From Planctomycetota bacterium (lineage in GTDB: Bacteria > Planctomycetota > Phycisphaerae > Tepidisphaerales > Tepidisphaeraceae), in the NCBI GenBank assembly GCA_039182125.1, contig JBCDCH010000010.1:1-64000 (forward strand): 64,000 nt of DNA, written 5' to 3'. The notes under the pieces were generated by a model that worked only from the letters and a program-made list of their open reading frames with translations, ran no database searches and was not told where the DNA came from. Position 1 is the first letter of the stretch, and every line of letters starts with the position of its first letter. This document shows, one piece after another, positions 26,573 to 35,106 of the stretch. Made by a program: the position numbers and the translations under genes.

Positions 26573-27244
26573 TCACCGGCGACCGCGCCCTCGGCCACGA
26601 CTGCGGAAGCCACCACGGCTACGGAACCCGCGACCCCTGAACCCACGACCCCTGAACCCACGACCCCTGAACCCACGGCCCCTGAACCCGCGACCCCTGA
26701 ACCCGCGACCCCTGAACCCGCGGCCCCTGAATCCGCGACCACGGAATCCGCGGCCCCTGAAACCTTGGCCTCGGAAGCCACGTCCGCGGAAGACTCTCTG
26801 TGAATGGAACCTTGAGTGACGGTTCCAGTGATTGCCATGGCCATCGAAGCGCACAAGTTGGAGATTCTCGCGCTCGCCAATGTTGGACGCATGGGGGTCG
26901 TAGAACCCGATGAAGTACGCCTCTTCGCCGGTTTCGTCGACTTGCATCTCCATCTGCACTATTTCGCAGTCGGGATACTCTTCCATGAATGCCTTGCGTA
27001 CCGGGTCGGGGGTGTGGGCGAGCATGTCTTCGTGCTCGTCGACCTCGATGATCTCCATGTCATCGTCGGTCATCAGCTCGGCGGTCGAAGGCCGCGTCTC
27101 TGGCGAAGCGACCCGTGGTACGGTGGAACGTGTTTGACCTGCGTCGCTGAAGGTGGCGCTTTTCTGTGCACAGCCGGTGAGCATGCTGATTGACAGAACA
27201 GATACGGTCATCGCGAGAGAGCCGCGAGGGTGGGGTGTGATCAT
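26573..27244 (-). CDS. Lipoprotein with PepSY-like domain and Arg/Gly/Phe pentapeptide-repeat tail
   Basis: A 223-residue protein. The signal peptide ends in a lipobox (SMLTGC, Cys 25). After a polar linker, residues about 65-120 form a small domain of PepSY-like style (VRKAFMEEYPDCEIVQMEMQ then EEAYFIGFYD). The tail from about residue 145 is roughly eleven copies of GFRGR, ending in a run of RG dipeptides. The tail is encoded by a 15-bp tandem repeat. It is strongly basic and resembles RGG-box sequences, yet it should lie outside the cytoplasm. The next gene upstream on the same strand is a paralogue with a non-repetitive basic tail. Function unknown. Confidence 0.78.
   Translation of the reverse strand: MITPHPRGSLAMTVSVLSISMLTGCAQKSATFSDAGQTRSTVPRVASPETRPSTAELMTDDDMEIIEVDEHEDMLAHTPDPVRKAFMEEYPDCEIVQMEMQVDETGEEAYFIGFYDPHASNIGERENLQLVRFDGHGNHWNRHSRFHSQRVFRGRGFRGQGFRGRGFRGRGFRGRGFRGRGFRGRGFRGRGFRGRGFRGRGFRGRGFRSRGGFRSRGRGRGRR
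26625..26770. repeat. 15-bp tandem minisatellite within the lipoprotein gene
   Basis: About ten direct copies of a 15-bp unit, top-strand form close to CCTGAACCCGCGACC, with a few substitutions, mostly at third codon positions. Each unit encodes one GFRGR pentapeptide on the minus strand. Copy number is likely to vary among strains through slippage without shifting the frame. Boundaries are approximate. Confidence 0.85.
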
Positions 27245-27282
27245 TCTTCGCGGTATTGCGAAGTCGGTTCCACCAGCGGCCG

Positions 27283-27302
27283 AATGCCGAAGTGGTTAGA
27301 CG
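27283..27302 (-). promoter_or_regulatory. Conserved upstream element, copy 1
   Basis: AATGCCGAAGTGGTTAGACG (top strand) recurs exactly at 28166-28185. Both copies start 38-39 bp upstream of a paralogous lipoprotein gene on the minus strand. Similarity extends over the whole interval down to each start codon. It is either a shared promoter or operator, or a trace of the duplication. Confidence 0.55.
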
Positions 27303-27576
27303 TGACTTCCCCGGTCGAGTCAGGTCCGCCCGCGCCGGCAGTCGTAACGGCCCAAGTGCCCGATAACATTGGCGCTCATGCCGCGACACATCGGTTGTCG
27401 CGCTTGCACAAGTGTCGTTGCCGATTGGGTTTGGAAAGCCAGCGACACCGCCGAAGGCAAGATGCCCGCGGCAGTGAAGAGGCGTAGAGCACAGAGTCGC
27501 GTGTAGTTGCCGATGTGCTCTATGCGTTCGGTGGTCATGCGATCGCACACCGCGCTTCCGGTGGGTTTTGTGGACG

Positions 27577-27619
27577 TGAAAACAGACGAGGCCTGCGGTT
27601 CAGTACCGCAGGCCTCGTC
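27577..27619 (-). terminator. Rho-independent terminator of the second lipoprotein gene
   Basis: A perfect 15-bp inverted repeat (27585-27599 with 27605-27619) around a 5-base loop. Read on the minus strand it is followed by TGTTTTC. It lies 20 bp after the stop of the gene ending at 27640. Confidence 0.85.
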
Positions 27620-27639
27620 GTGGGCTTTCCTGGGTGGGT

Positions 27640-28128
27640 TTAGCGACGCCGGCCGCCGCGACCCCGGCTAAAGCCCCGGCCGTAACCGCGGTAGTAGCGG
27701 CGCGACTTGAACCGCGATCGCTTGTTCCAGATGCCGCCGCGACGGTTGAATCGAACCCGGCGGAAGCTGTGGCGCTTCTGCGGGTGAATGCCGCGACCGT
27801 CGTAGAAGCCGATGTAGTAAGCTTCTTCACCCAGCTCGTCGACCTGCATCTCCATTTCCATCACCTCGGCGTCCGGGAATTCGCTCATGAACGCATCGCG
27901 GACCGGCTCAGGGGCGTACTTGAGCATGTCGTCGCCCGGCTCCATCTCCACGACTTCGATTTCGTCTGCGTCGTTGGATAGCGCGGCGCGTGTCGAGGGC
28001 TGCGTTGCCGGCCGTGTGGCTGCTTGCAGCGAGACGGTGTCGTCGCCCGAAGCGCAACCGGACACGAGGCCGGTGGTGAGGAGGGACGCGGCGAGCAGGA
28101 AAAAGCCGAGAGGTTTGGGTGATTTCAT
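27640..28128 (-). CDS. Lipoprotein with PepSY-like domain and basic tail (paralogue)
   Basis: A 162-residue protein starting at ATG 28128, chosen because a signal peptide with lipobox (LVSGC, Cys 25) begins there. The PepSY-like domain aligns closely with the neighbouring lipoprotein: VRDAFMSEFPDAEVMEMEMQ, then EEAYYIGFYD. The tail is Arg/Tyr/Gly-rich (RSRFKSRRYYRGYGRGFSRG) but not a strict repeat. This copy may represent the state before expansion of the GFRGR minisatellite. It is probably anchored in the outer or inner membrane after processing by LspA. It is divergent from the secreted 593-residue protein at 28419. Function unknown. Confidence 0.78.
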   Translation of the reverse strand: MKSPKPLGFFLLAASLLTTGLVSGCASGDDTVSLQAATRPATQPSTRAALSNDADEIEVVEMEPGDDMLKYAPEPVRDAFMSEFPDAEVMEMEMQVDELGEEAYYIGFYDGRGIHPQKRHSFRRVRFNRRGGIWNKRSRFKSRRYYRGYGRGFSRGRGGRRR

Positions 28129-28165
28129 GCCAAGCCGATTGCGAAGCTCGTTCCGCAGCGTGCCA

Positions 28166-28185
28166 AATGCCGAAGTGGTTAGACG
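28166..28185 (-). promoter_or_regulatory. Conserved upstream element, copy 2
   Basis: Identical over 20 bp to 27283-27302 and placed at the same distance from its gene, the lipoprotein starting at 28128. The adjoining ATTGCGAAG and CAGCG blocks are shared too. Confidence 0.55.
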
Positions 28186-28418
28186 CCGGTGACCCGGCCT
28201 GCTTAGCCCGGACACGCTCACGTCCTGTCGTGGGGGTTCGGCGGACCAAGTGGGCATCCGTTGCACGACAAAGCGACCGGGCACTCGCAGACAAAGCGTC
28301 GGGTCGGTGTTCGTCGACCCGAGGAATGACCCACCACTTGCGATTGTTCGACGCACCCGCAACCTTGCATCGCCTGCTGCATGGCAGACATGTTGGGAAA
28401 CAAAAAGGAGACCAATTG

Positions 28419-30200
28419 ATGAAACTACAAACCCTGACTCGGCCGCTCGTTCTGGCCGCCGCGACCATTCTGACCCCCGTGCTGGGCTTCGGCGCGCCGC
28501 TGGCCGACCGCGTCCCGGCGCAGACCAACGTTTATGTCGGCTGGTCCGGCAACGAGGCCATGGTCGAGAAGATCGAAGGAACGCCCGCGGGCAACCTGCT
28601 CGACGCGAGCAATTTGCCGGCGGTGCTGGATGTGCTCGTGCCGCGGATCGCCGACCGTATTGCCCGTGAAGACGAGCGGGCCGGCGAGCTGGTGGCTCAC
28701 ATCGGCGAACTGGTGGAGGTGCTGGCCGACAAGCCGGGCGCGTTGTTCTTCGGCGGCATTGGCGAGAACGCCTTCGATCCCGGCGAGCCGGCCCCGCGCA
28801 TCGGGCTGATCATCGACGCCGGCGACGAAGTGCTCGAAGTCCGCGGCCGGTTCGAGCAACTCTTCCGCGATTTCGACCAGGACATCCTCCGCGCCTTGCT
28901 CAAGAACGACGACCGGTACGTGATGATGTACTTCGGTTATGAAGATCTCGAAATGGTCGAGGCCGCGAACGGCGCGGCGGCGCTGGCCGATGACGAACAG
29001 TTCGTCGAGGCGACCACGTCGGTCGGCGATGGTGCCGAGGGCGGCCGTGATGTCGTGACCTACATCGACGTGCAAGGACTGCTTCGCTTGATCGACGACG
29101 CCGTTGCCAATGGCGATGATCTCGAGGCACAGCAGAATTGGCCGATCTTACGTGACACGCTCGGCCTGTCCGGCATCGAGTACTTCGCCGCCAGCGCCGG
29201 CTTCGACGCGCAATGGGATGGGCTGTGGAACACCCGCGCGTTTCTCAAGTCGCCGGCCCCGCGCAGCGGTCTGCTCGGGTTCAACGACGGCTCGCTCGAC
29301 ACCGCGTTGCTCGCCGCCGTGCCGCAGGACGCGAACTTCGTCAACGCCAACAAGTTCGACCTGCAGGCGTTCTTCGACACGCTCAAAGCCACCGCGACCG
29401 CGATCGATCCCGAAGCCGACGCGGGCATCCGCCAGGGACTCGGGTTCGCCAATCTGTTCGTGGGTCGCAACATCGAGCGTGACATCTTCCAGCAGCTCGG
29501 TTCCGAATGGGCCGTCTATCGCAGCGATTCGGTCGCGACCGGCATCGGCGGGTGGATCGCCGTCAACAAGGTCAAGGACGAGGACAAGCTCCGCACGTCG
29601 CTCGTCATGCTCGGTACCGCGTTGGTCAACGGCGCTCGCTCGCAGATCGGTCGCGACGACCCGATCGACTTCGATGCCCGCCGCGCGACGATCGACGGGG
29701 TCGACGTGTACTACCTCGGCACGCCGGTGCTCTCGCCATCGTTCGCGGTGAAGGATGGTTACTTGTTCGCCGCGCTGCAACCCCAGAGCGCTGCGGCTGC
29801 CGCCAACGCGATGGACGCGGGCGGGTCGATCCTCGACAACCCGGCTTTCCAGCAGTATGCCATGTCCATGCAGGCCGAAGGCACGGAGCTACGCGGCGTG
29901 CAGTTTTACGACGTGCCCACGACGGCACCGAAGGCGTACGCCGTTTACATCGCGCTCACCCGTGGCATCAACGGCGGTGCCGACCTGTTCAAGGTTGATC
30001 CGATCGACCCGATCCTGCCCACGCTACCAACGCTGCTCAAGAATCTGACCCCCGGCGGCGGCGTGACGTATGCGACCGAAGACGGCATTCGGTTCGAATC
30101 GGTCGGCACGTTCCCGGGCGCGAACATGCTCTTGGCCGACCCGGCGGATGATGAGTTCGGCCTCCTGCTCCCGCTCGGTGCGGCGGCTCAGGCCCAGTAA
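28419..30200 (+). CDS. Secreted protein of unknown function (DUF3352-like)
   Basis: A 593-residue protein starting at ATG 28419, with AAAGGAG 9 bp upstream and a clear signal peptide (LVLAAATILTPVLGFGAP). The mature part starts LADRVPAQTNVYVGWSGNE, an opening seen in planctomycete proteins loosely assigned to DUF3352. It alternates predicted strands and amphipathic helices and has no Cys pairs or catalytic motif that I can identify. Asp and Ala are frequent. The last 20 residues (LLLPLGAAAQAQ) are mildly hydrophobic. The gene is monocistronic, with a strong terminator directly after it. No function is proposed. Confidence 0.75.
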   Translation: MKLQTLTRPLVLAAATILTPVLGFGAPLADRVPAQTNVYVGWSGNEAMVEKIEGTPAGNLLDASNLPAVLDVLVPRIADRIAREDERAGELVAHIGELVEVLADKPGALFFGGIGENAFDPGEPAPRIGLIIDAGDEVLEVRGRFEQLFRDFDQDILRALLKNDDRYVMMYFGYEDLEMVEAANGAAALADDEQFVEATTSVGDGAEGGRDVVTYIDVQGLLRLIDDAVANGDDLEAQQNWPILRDTLGLSGIEYFAASAGFDAQWDGLWNTRAFLKSPAPRSGLLGFNDGSLDTALLAAVPQDANFVNANKFDLQAFFDTLKATATAIDPEADAGIRQGLGFANLFVGRNIERDIFQQLGSEWAVYRSDSVATGIGGWIAVNKVKDEDKLRTSLVMLGTALVNGARSQIGRDDPIDFDARRATIDGVDVYYLGTPVLSPSFAVKDGYLFAALQPQSAAAAANAMDAGGSILDNPAFQQYAMSMQAEGTELRGVQFYDVPTTAPKAYAVYIALTRGINGGADLFKVDPIDPILPTLPTLLKNLTPGGGVTYATEDGIRFESVGTFPGANMLLADPADDEFGLLLPLGAAAQAQ

Positions 30201-30220
30201 CCGTTTTGGGCTTCTGGTGA

Positions 30221-30261
30221 AAAACCGGCGGCGTGTGTCATCGACACACGCCGCCGGTTTT
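30221..30261. terminator. Strong bidirectional terminator
   Basis: A perfect 19-bp inverted repeat (30221-30239 with 30243-30261) with a 3-base loop, AAAA at the 5' end and TTTT at the 3' end. It serves both the gene ending at 30200 and the convergent gene ending at 30293. Confidence 0.9.
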
Positions 30262-30292
30262 GTTTGGGATGGGTGCCATCCGCAAGGGTGGA

Positions 30293-31510
30293 CTATCCGA
30301 GCGGGTTGTTGCCGCCGCCACCACCGCCGCCCTGTTTGGTGAGGTTGTAGGTGGTTTGGCCGGTGGTGAAGGTGGCGTTGTTGCCGTTGATGGTGCCGGA
30401 AAAGTCGAACATGCTGCCGGCCGCGTTGAACTGGCCGCGGTAGTTCTGGCCGTCGAACTGCTGGAGTTGGCCCTGGAACTTCTGGCCGTTGAGGTCGATG
30501 CTCACGGACTGATCGGGGTTGATGACGAAGGTAAGGCCGTCGCCGGCGTACGTGCCGATGGCGTTGTTGGCCGGCGGTTGGGGCACGTTACCGCCACCGC
30601 CCAGGTCGCCACCCATTCCACCGCCGCCTAGCCCACCGTCACCAAACCCGCCGCCACCCAGTCCGCCGCCGGCTCCGGTTTGCAGATTGGTAATCTGGGC
30701 ACCGGTGCGCATCTGGCCGGTGCCTTCGACGTTGGCGACCATGCCCTGTTGCTGCTGCTGGCCCGAGAGGTTCATCTGTCCCTGAAGATCGACTTTGACG
30801 ACCAGCCCGGTCTCAAGGTCGACGAGCACGGGGCCGGCCATCTCGACACGCGTCTGCATGCCTTGGTCCATGCCCTGCATCTGGGTTTGGGTTTGCAGGA
30901 CCGCGACCTGTCGGCCGGCGAGGTTTTGCACGCCGTCGAAGCGGACATTGACCGAGCCCTGTGCGCCCGCGGCGTCGAGCAGATCGGCGGCGTTGACCTG
31001 CCAGCTGTCACCGGGGCCGACGGGTCGGCCGGGGAAGAGCTCTTCGTCGACGGTCACGATCTGGGAGATCGCCTGCATGGTGGCCGGGTCGGCGTTGCCG
31101 GCCGGTTGAAGCGAGACGTTGCCTTGTGGGTCGATCGTCGCGGTGACGGTTTGGCCGGCGAGGGCGAAGGGGATTTGCTGGTTGCCCATCGGCCCCTGAA
31201 CCTGTCCTCCGGACTGGGCGTCGAAGGTGACTTCGACTTTGGAAGGCTTGCCATTTTGGGATTCGAGCACCTTGAGCGAGCCGCCGGTCCGTGACGCGAT
31301 CTGCTGTTGCATCTGCTGGGGCGGCATGCCCTGCATCATCATCTGCATGTTCAGATCGACCGATTCCTGGCTCTGGAACTGGTAGGTCGTGCCGGCGGGG
31401 ACGTTGACCTGAAGGTTGACCTGCTGGGCCAACGCTGCGGCCCCGGTGACAAGGAGCCCGGCGGCGAAGCCCAGGGCACGGACGGCGAGAGTTCGTTTGA
31501 CGTGTTTCAT
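30293..31510 (-). CDS. Secreted protein with Gly-rich linker (DUF6263-like)
   Basis: A 405-residue protein starting at ATG 31510 (GAAAGG lies upstream), with a signal peptide (AVRALGFAAGLLVTGAAALAQ). Residues about 25-280 are a Gln/Met-rich beta domain that resembles DUF6263 (LQVNVPAGTTYQFQSQESVD, DEELFPGRPVGPGDSW). Next comes a Gly-rich linker of about 40 residues (GGGLGGGGFGDGGLGGGG). A small C-terminal beta domain (TYAGDGLTFVINPDQSVSID) ends in a Gly run. It is probably periplasmic or cell-surface. The linker suggests two independently moving domains. It is convergent with the secreted protein upstream, sharing the terminator. Function unknown. Confidence 0.75.
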   Translation of the reverse strand: MKHVKRTLAVRALGFAAGLLVTGAAALAQQVNLQVNVPAGTTYQFQSQESVDLNMQMMMQGMPPQQMQQQIASRTGGSLKVLESQNGKPSKVEVTFDAQSGGQVQGPMGNQQIPFALAGQTVTATIDPQGNVSLQPAGNADPATMQAISQIVTVDEELFPGRPVGPGDSWQVNAADLLDAAGAQGSVNVRFDGVQNLAGRQVAVLQTQTQMQGMDQGMQTRVEMAGPVLVDLETGLVVKVDLQGQMNLSGQQQQQGMVANVEGTGQMRTGAQITNLQTGAGGGLGGGGFGDGGLGGGGMGGDLGGGGNVPQPPANNAIGTYAGDGLTFVINPDQSVSIDLNGQKFQGQLQQFDGQNYRGQFNAAGSMFDFSGTINGNNATFTTGQTTYNLTKQGGGGGGGNNPLG

Positions 31511-31689
31511 GTTGAGAATGCCTTTCGCCGGGCCATGCGTCGGTCGGCCGGGGGTGGGGTCGTGGAAAATGCCGAATGCGAAACCAGACACCGAAATGGT
31601 CGGTCGGCTAGGTCCGCCCGTCAAACGTTCTAGCGCTTCTTCCTTCGATGCACCGCGAATCTGCTCCCTCGGCTTCAAGCCGGCGAGCC

Positions 31690-32175
31690 TTACTGCAAGT
31701 CCGTCTCGCCGAGGATTTTGAACTGCCGTCGAATGAGAACGCGGCAGGCGAGGGTGATGTCGTCGACGTACAACGCCATCGCCGGCTCGCTCTTGGCGCG
31801 GAGCAGCGGGTAGGCGTAGTGGATGTTGATCTCGGCCCCGAGCAGGGCCGTGCAGACCGAGATCAGCGGCTGCGAATCGTCGCGCGGCACCTCGATGGCG
31901 AGGACGTTGGTCTCGGTGAAGCTGAACTCGCCGTCCCGCAGGCATTGCCGACCGACTTCACAGTTGGAGCAGATGACGCGGACCAGGGCGGTGTCGGCGG
32001 ATTCCTCGACGGCCAAGGCGTTGACCCGCAGGCCGGCCTTGGCGAACGAGGAGAGCATGTGCGTGAGCTTGCCGACACGGTTTTCGAGGAAGATGGTGAA
32101 CTGCCGCACGGTCGGCTGTTCGTAGCCGCCGCCGGAGGCAGTCATGGGTTCAACGGTGCCCTGCATTACGCACAC
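31690..32175 (-). CDS. ACT-domain protein
   Basis: A 161-residue protein of two ACT-like halves. The first begins VRQFTIFLENRVGKLTHMLSSFAKAGLRVNAL, the classical ACT opening that binds small regulatory ligands such as amino acids. The second includes DDSQPLISVCTALLGAEINI. Similar stand-alone two-ACT proteins occur in planctomycetes and are annotated as acetolactate-synthase-like regulators, but no enzyme partner is adjacent. ATG 32145 is an alternative start that removes ten residues. The gene is 60 bp downstream of the GT1 gene on the same strand. Confidence 0.82.
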   Translation of the reverse strand: MCVMQGTVEPMTASGGGYEQPTVRQFTIFLENRVGKLTHMLSSFAKAGLRVNALAVEESADTALVRVICSNCEVGRQCLRDGEFSFTETNVLAIEVPRDDSQPLISVCTALLGAEINIHYAYPLLRAKSEPAMALYVDDITLACRVLIRRQFKILGETDLQ

Positions 32176-32235
32176 GCTACGGGAAAGGGGCGGTCGGCAT
32201 CAATGGGAAAGGGCTTGCGCGTCCGGAATGCCCGT

Positions 32236-33501
32236 TCATGCAACGCCGTTGGCCGATTCGGTCGCGGGTTGGGCGATCGCTTCGAGCAGCTCGGCCGCTC
32301 GGGTCAGTCCGTCGACCCCGGCAAGCCGCTCCGCTAACGCCGACGCGGCCGGCTGCTTGGTGATGACCCGTGGGAGCAGCCGTCCGACACGCCCGGGCCG
32401 GAATCGGCGGACGCTGGTCCACTCCCCCACGCCCAGCCGGGCGATCCGCTCGGCGTTGTCGAACTGATCGTGGGCCATCGGCATCACCAGTTGCGGAATG
32501 CCCGCGGCCAACGCCTGGCTCATCGTCCCGATCCCGCCGTGGTGGACCAGTGCCGCACACCTTGGCAGTAGTTGGCTGAACGGTGCATACGGCACGTGCA
32601 GCATTCCCGGCGGCAGATCGTCGGCAACGTTCTCCGCATGGCGTGTGAGCAGAAGCCCACGCACGCCGGCCTTTTGGCAGGCACGAACCGCGACGTCAAA
32701 GAACCGTCGGCCGTGCCGCATCGCGCTACCAGGCGTGAATGCGATCGGCGGATCGTCGTCGTCGATCCACTCCCGCAAGTGCTCGGGCATCGGTGTGACG
32801 TCCTTTTCGTCGTACAACGGGAAGCCGGCGAGCTTCGCGTTGGTCGGCCAGTCGGCTTGGGGTGGTGCGAACCAATCGGGCCACATGCCCAGCGATAACG
32901 CGCCTTCGTGGACATACTTGCTCATCACCCGTGCCACCGGTGGCAGGCCGATGCCGGCGCGGAAGTCGTTGAGTTCCGGGGCGATCTTCGGGTCCAGCAC
33001 CATCTTGTCCGCGCCGTCGTAAAAGCGCTCGAGCACGAACCGTGGCATGCGGTTGACGATCGCCGGCACCCCCGGCAAGCGCGGCGGGGCGTGGACGCTC
33101 CAAAGCACCGTCGGCTGGAGATGGACCGATGCGCACGGAATGCCGTGTTGCTCCGCTGCTTGCTTCGCGCCGAGTGCCAAGGTTGATGCGACCACCACGT
33201 CAGCGGCACCGATACGTTGCTCGACCGCTTCGTACGTGTCGGGCAGCGTGTCCAGCACCGCGCGGAGGACGAGCAGCCCGCCGCGGCGCGGGTGCCAGAC
33301 GTCGGGGTCGGCGGTGAACTTGTGAAAGTCTTCGTCAGTGCCGACGCCGACCGCATCGACGCCCGCTTCTCGGGCCAACTCGACGAACGGCGTCGCGGTG
33401 ACCAACGTTGCCGAATGCCCACGGCTTTGGAGGGTTTGTGCCAGGCCGACGAACGGATGCACGTCGCCGTGGGAGCCAAAAGTGGCAATGAGGAACCGCA
33501 T
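32236..33501 (-). CDS. GT1-family glycosyltransferase (UGT/MGT-like)
   Basis: A 421-residue GT-B-fold enzyme. The start is set at ATG 33501 because the conserved opening MRFLIATFGSHGDVHPFVGLA begins there. The C-terminal donor-binding region reads HHGGIGTMSQALAAGIPQLVMPMAHDQFDNA in order, the UGT-type signature of family GT1 (glycosides of sterols, macrolides, phenolics or lipids). The catalytic His is probably H13 in SHGDVHP or its neighbour. The acceptor is not predictable. It is in line with the ACT-domain gene downstream and follows the amt terminator. Length is typical. Confidence 0.88.
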   Translation of the reverse strand: MRFLIATFGSHGDVHPFVGLAQTLQSRGHSATLVTATPFVELAREAGVDAVGVGTDEDFHKFTADPDVWHPRRGGLLVLRAVLDTLPDTYEAVEQRIGAADVVVASTLALGAKQAAEQHGIPCASVHLQPTVLWSVHAPPRLPGVPAIVNRMPRFVLERFYDGADKMVLDPKIAPELNDFRAGIGLPPVARVMSKYVHEGALSLGMWPDWFAPPQADWPTNAKLAGFPLYDEKDVTPMPEHLREWIDDDDPPIAFTPGSAMRHGRRFFDVAVRACQKAGVRGLLLTRHAENVADDLPPGMLHVPYAPFSQLLPRCAALVHHGGIGTMSQALAAGIPQLVMPMAHDQFDNAERIARLGVGEWTSVRRFRPGRVGRLLPRVITKQPAASALAERLAGVDGLTRAAELLEAIAQPATESANGVA

Positions 33502-33529
33502 GCGGGCAGAGGGTAGGTGAGGCGTCAAC

Positions 33530-33566
33530 AAAAGAACGTGGGTCGGCGTGAAGCCGACCCACGTTC
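33530..33566 (-). terminator. Rho-independent terminator of amt
   Basis: A perfect 14-bp inverted repeat (33534-33547 with 33553-33566). On the minus strand it is followed by TTTTGTTG. It lies 28 bp after the amt stop. Confidence 0.88.
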
Positions 33567-33594
33567 GGGTTCGAGCAACGATCGTGGGGATCGT

Positions 33595-35106
33595 TTAGCT
33601 GCCGGGCGTGAGCGTGTGATACGCGCCCATGCCGTGTTCGCCGAGGTCGAGGCCTTCGACTTCTTCTTCCTCGGAGACGCGGATGCCGCCGGCAACCTTC
33701 AGGATGCCGAAGATCGCGAAAGCGATGAGGAACGCGGTGACCGAGACGAGGACCGTACCGATCAACTGCGATACGAAGCTGTGATCGGGGTTGGACGAGA
33801 AGATGCCCACGGCGAGGGTGCCCCAGACGCCGCAGACGCCGTGGACGCTGATGGCACCGACGGGGTCGTCGATCTTGATGCGGTCGAAGCCAAGGACGGA
33901 CACGACCACGAGCACGCCAGCGATACCGCCGACGACGATGGACCAGCCCGGCGAGATCGAGTCCGCACCGGCGGTGATACCGACCAGCCCCGCGAGCATG
34001 CCGTTGAGACCCATGGTGAGGTCGGGCTTGCCGATCGCACCCCACGAGGTCAGCAGCGCGACCATGCCACCGGCGAAGCCGGCCAAGGCGGTGGTGACAA
34101 ACACGAACGACACGCCGGCTTCATCGGCCGAGAGGACCGAGCCGCCGTTGAAGCCGAACCAGCCGAGGAACAGCAGGAACACGCCGACGTTGACCAATGG
34201 CAGGTTGTGGCCGGGGATACCTTTGATCGAACCGTCGGAGCCGTACTTGCCAAGGCGGGGTCCGAGCAGGATGACGCCCGCGAGAGCGCCCCAACCGCCG
34301 AAGGCGTGGACGACGGACGAGCCGGCGAAGTCGTAGAACGCGCCGGTGGGCAGCGAGCCGAGGCCGCCGCCACCCCAGTGCCAGCTACCGACGAACGGGT
34401 AACCAAAGCCGACGAACACGACGGCGAAGATCATGAAGGCCGGGAGCTTGATGCGTTCGGCCACGGCACCCGAGACGATCGTCGCGGCGGTGGCGGCGAA
34501 CATCGCCTGGAAAATGAAGTCGGTGTAGATCGTGTAACTGCCGCCGTAGTAGGAAGCAGTCACGGCCCCGTCGCCGGTCGGATCAAGCCATGGCGCGGGG
34601 AACGGCAGTGCAAGGATGCCGTCGATCACCCAGTCGCTCGGGTAGTGGGCGTTGAAGCCCCAAACCCAGTACAGTAGCACACCAGTGCAGATGATCCAGA
34701 GGTTCTTGGTCAACACGTTGACCGAGTTCTTCGCACGGGTGAGGCCCGTCTCGACGCAACCGAAACCAAGGTGCATGATAAAGACCAAAGCTGCGGCGAT
34801 CAGCACCCAGATGTTGTTGGCGCGGTACTGACCGGGCGAGACGAACTGCGGATTACCATCATCATCGTCACCGGCGTAGACCATCTCGACCGCGCCGCCC
34901 GACGGCAGTACCGTGGCCGCGACTCTTTCGGTCAAGGCTTCGACCAGGGGCTCGACCTCGGGTGAGGCGTCTGGCTTGTCCTGAGCCATGGTTGGCGTCG
35001 TTGCAAGGCCGATGACGGCGACCAAGGCGAGCAGAGCGAGACTCAGGCCGGTGAAGCCTTTCTTGTCTCGACGACGGCGGGGTGTTTTGTTCTGAATCGA
35101 AAGCAT
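33595..35106 (-). CDS. amt: Ammonium transporter
   Basis: An inner-membrane Amt/MEP/Rh-family channel for ammonium uptake. The 503-residue protein starts at ATG 35106 behind GAGGA. It has a signal-peptide-like helix (residues about 22-40), a 50-residue acidic periplasmic stretch (DDDDGNPQ), then about eleven transmembrane helices. Family segments are visible: ETGLTRAKNSVNVLTKN, AERIKLPAF, FAGSSVVHAFGGWGALAG (channel His), LLFLGWFGFNGGS, and VHGVCGVWGTLAVG (second channel His). The tail is acidic. No glnK/P-II gene adjoins it, which is unusual. The upstream intergenic region is 574 bp, leaving room for nitrogen control. Confidence 0.93.
   Translation of the reverse strand: MLSIQNKTPRRRRDKKGFTGLSLALLALVAVIGLATTPTMAQDKPDASPEVEPLVEALTERVAATVLPSGGAVEMVYAGDDDDGNPQFVSPGQYRANNIWVLIAAALVFIMHLGFGCVETGLTRAKNSVNVLTKNLWIICTGVLLYWVWGFNAHYPSDWVIDGILALPFPAPWLDPTGDGAVTASYYGGSYTIYTDFIFQAMFAATAATIVSGAVAERIKLPAFMIFAVVFVGFGYPFVGSWHWGGGGLGSLPTGAFYDFAGSSVVHAFGGWGALAGVILLGPRLGKYGSDGSIKGIPGHNLPLVNVGVFLLFLGWFGFNGGSVLSADEAGVSFVFVTTALAGFAGGMVALLTSWGAIGKPDLTMGLNGMLAGLVGITAGADSISPGWSIVVGGIAGVLVVVSVLGFDRIKIDDPVGAISVHGVCGVWGTLAVGIFSSNPDHSFVSQLIGTVLVSVTAFLIAFAIFGILKVAGGIRVSEEEEVEGLDLGEHGMGAYHTLTPGS

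Larger units (their letters stand above)
27245..27639. other. Intergenic region between the two paralogous lipoprotein genes
   Basis: This 395-bp stretch holds the 5' region of the downstream lipoprotein gene, including the first copy of a conserved upstream element at 27283-27302. It also contains a terminator for the upstream paralogue at 27577-27619. The roughly 270 bp between them contain no credible gene. Confidence 0.5.

Noticed and set aside
26625-26770. Short regular repeats resembling a CRISPR array
   Set aside because: The 15-bp units are directly adjacent without unique spacers and encode an in-frame pentapeptide repeat in a lipoprotein.
33517-34677. Long open frame antisense to amt
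   Set aside because: Charged, low-complexity translation without domain features, fully covered by the ammonium transporter gene.
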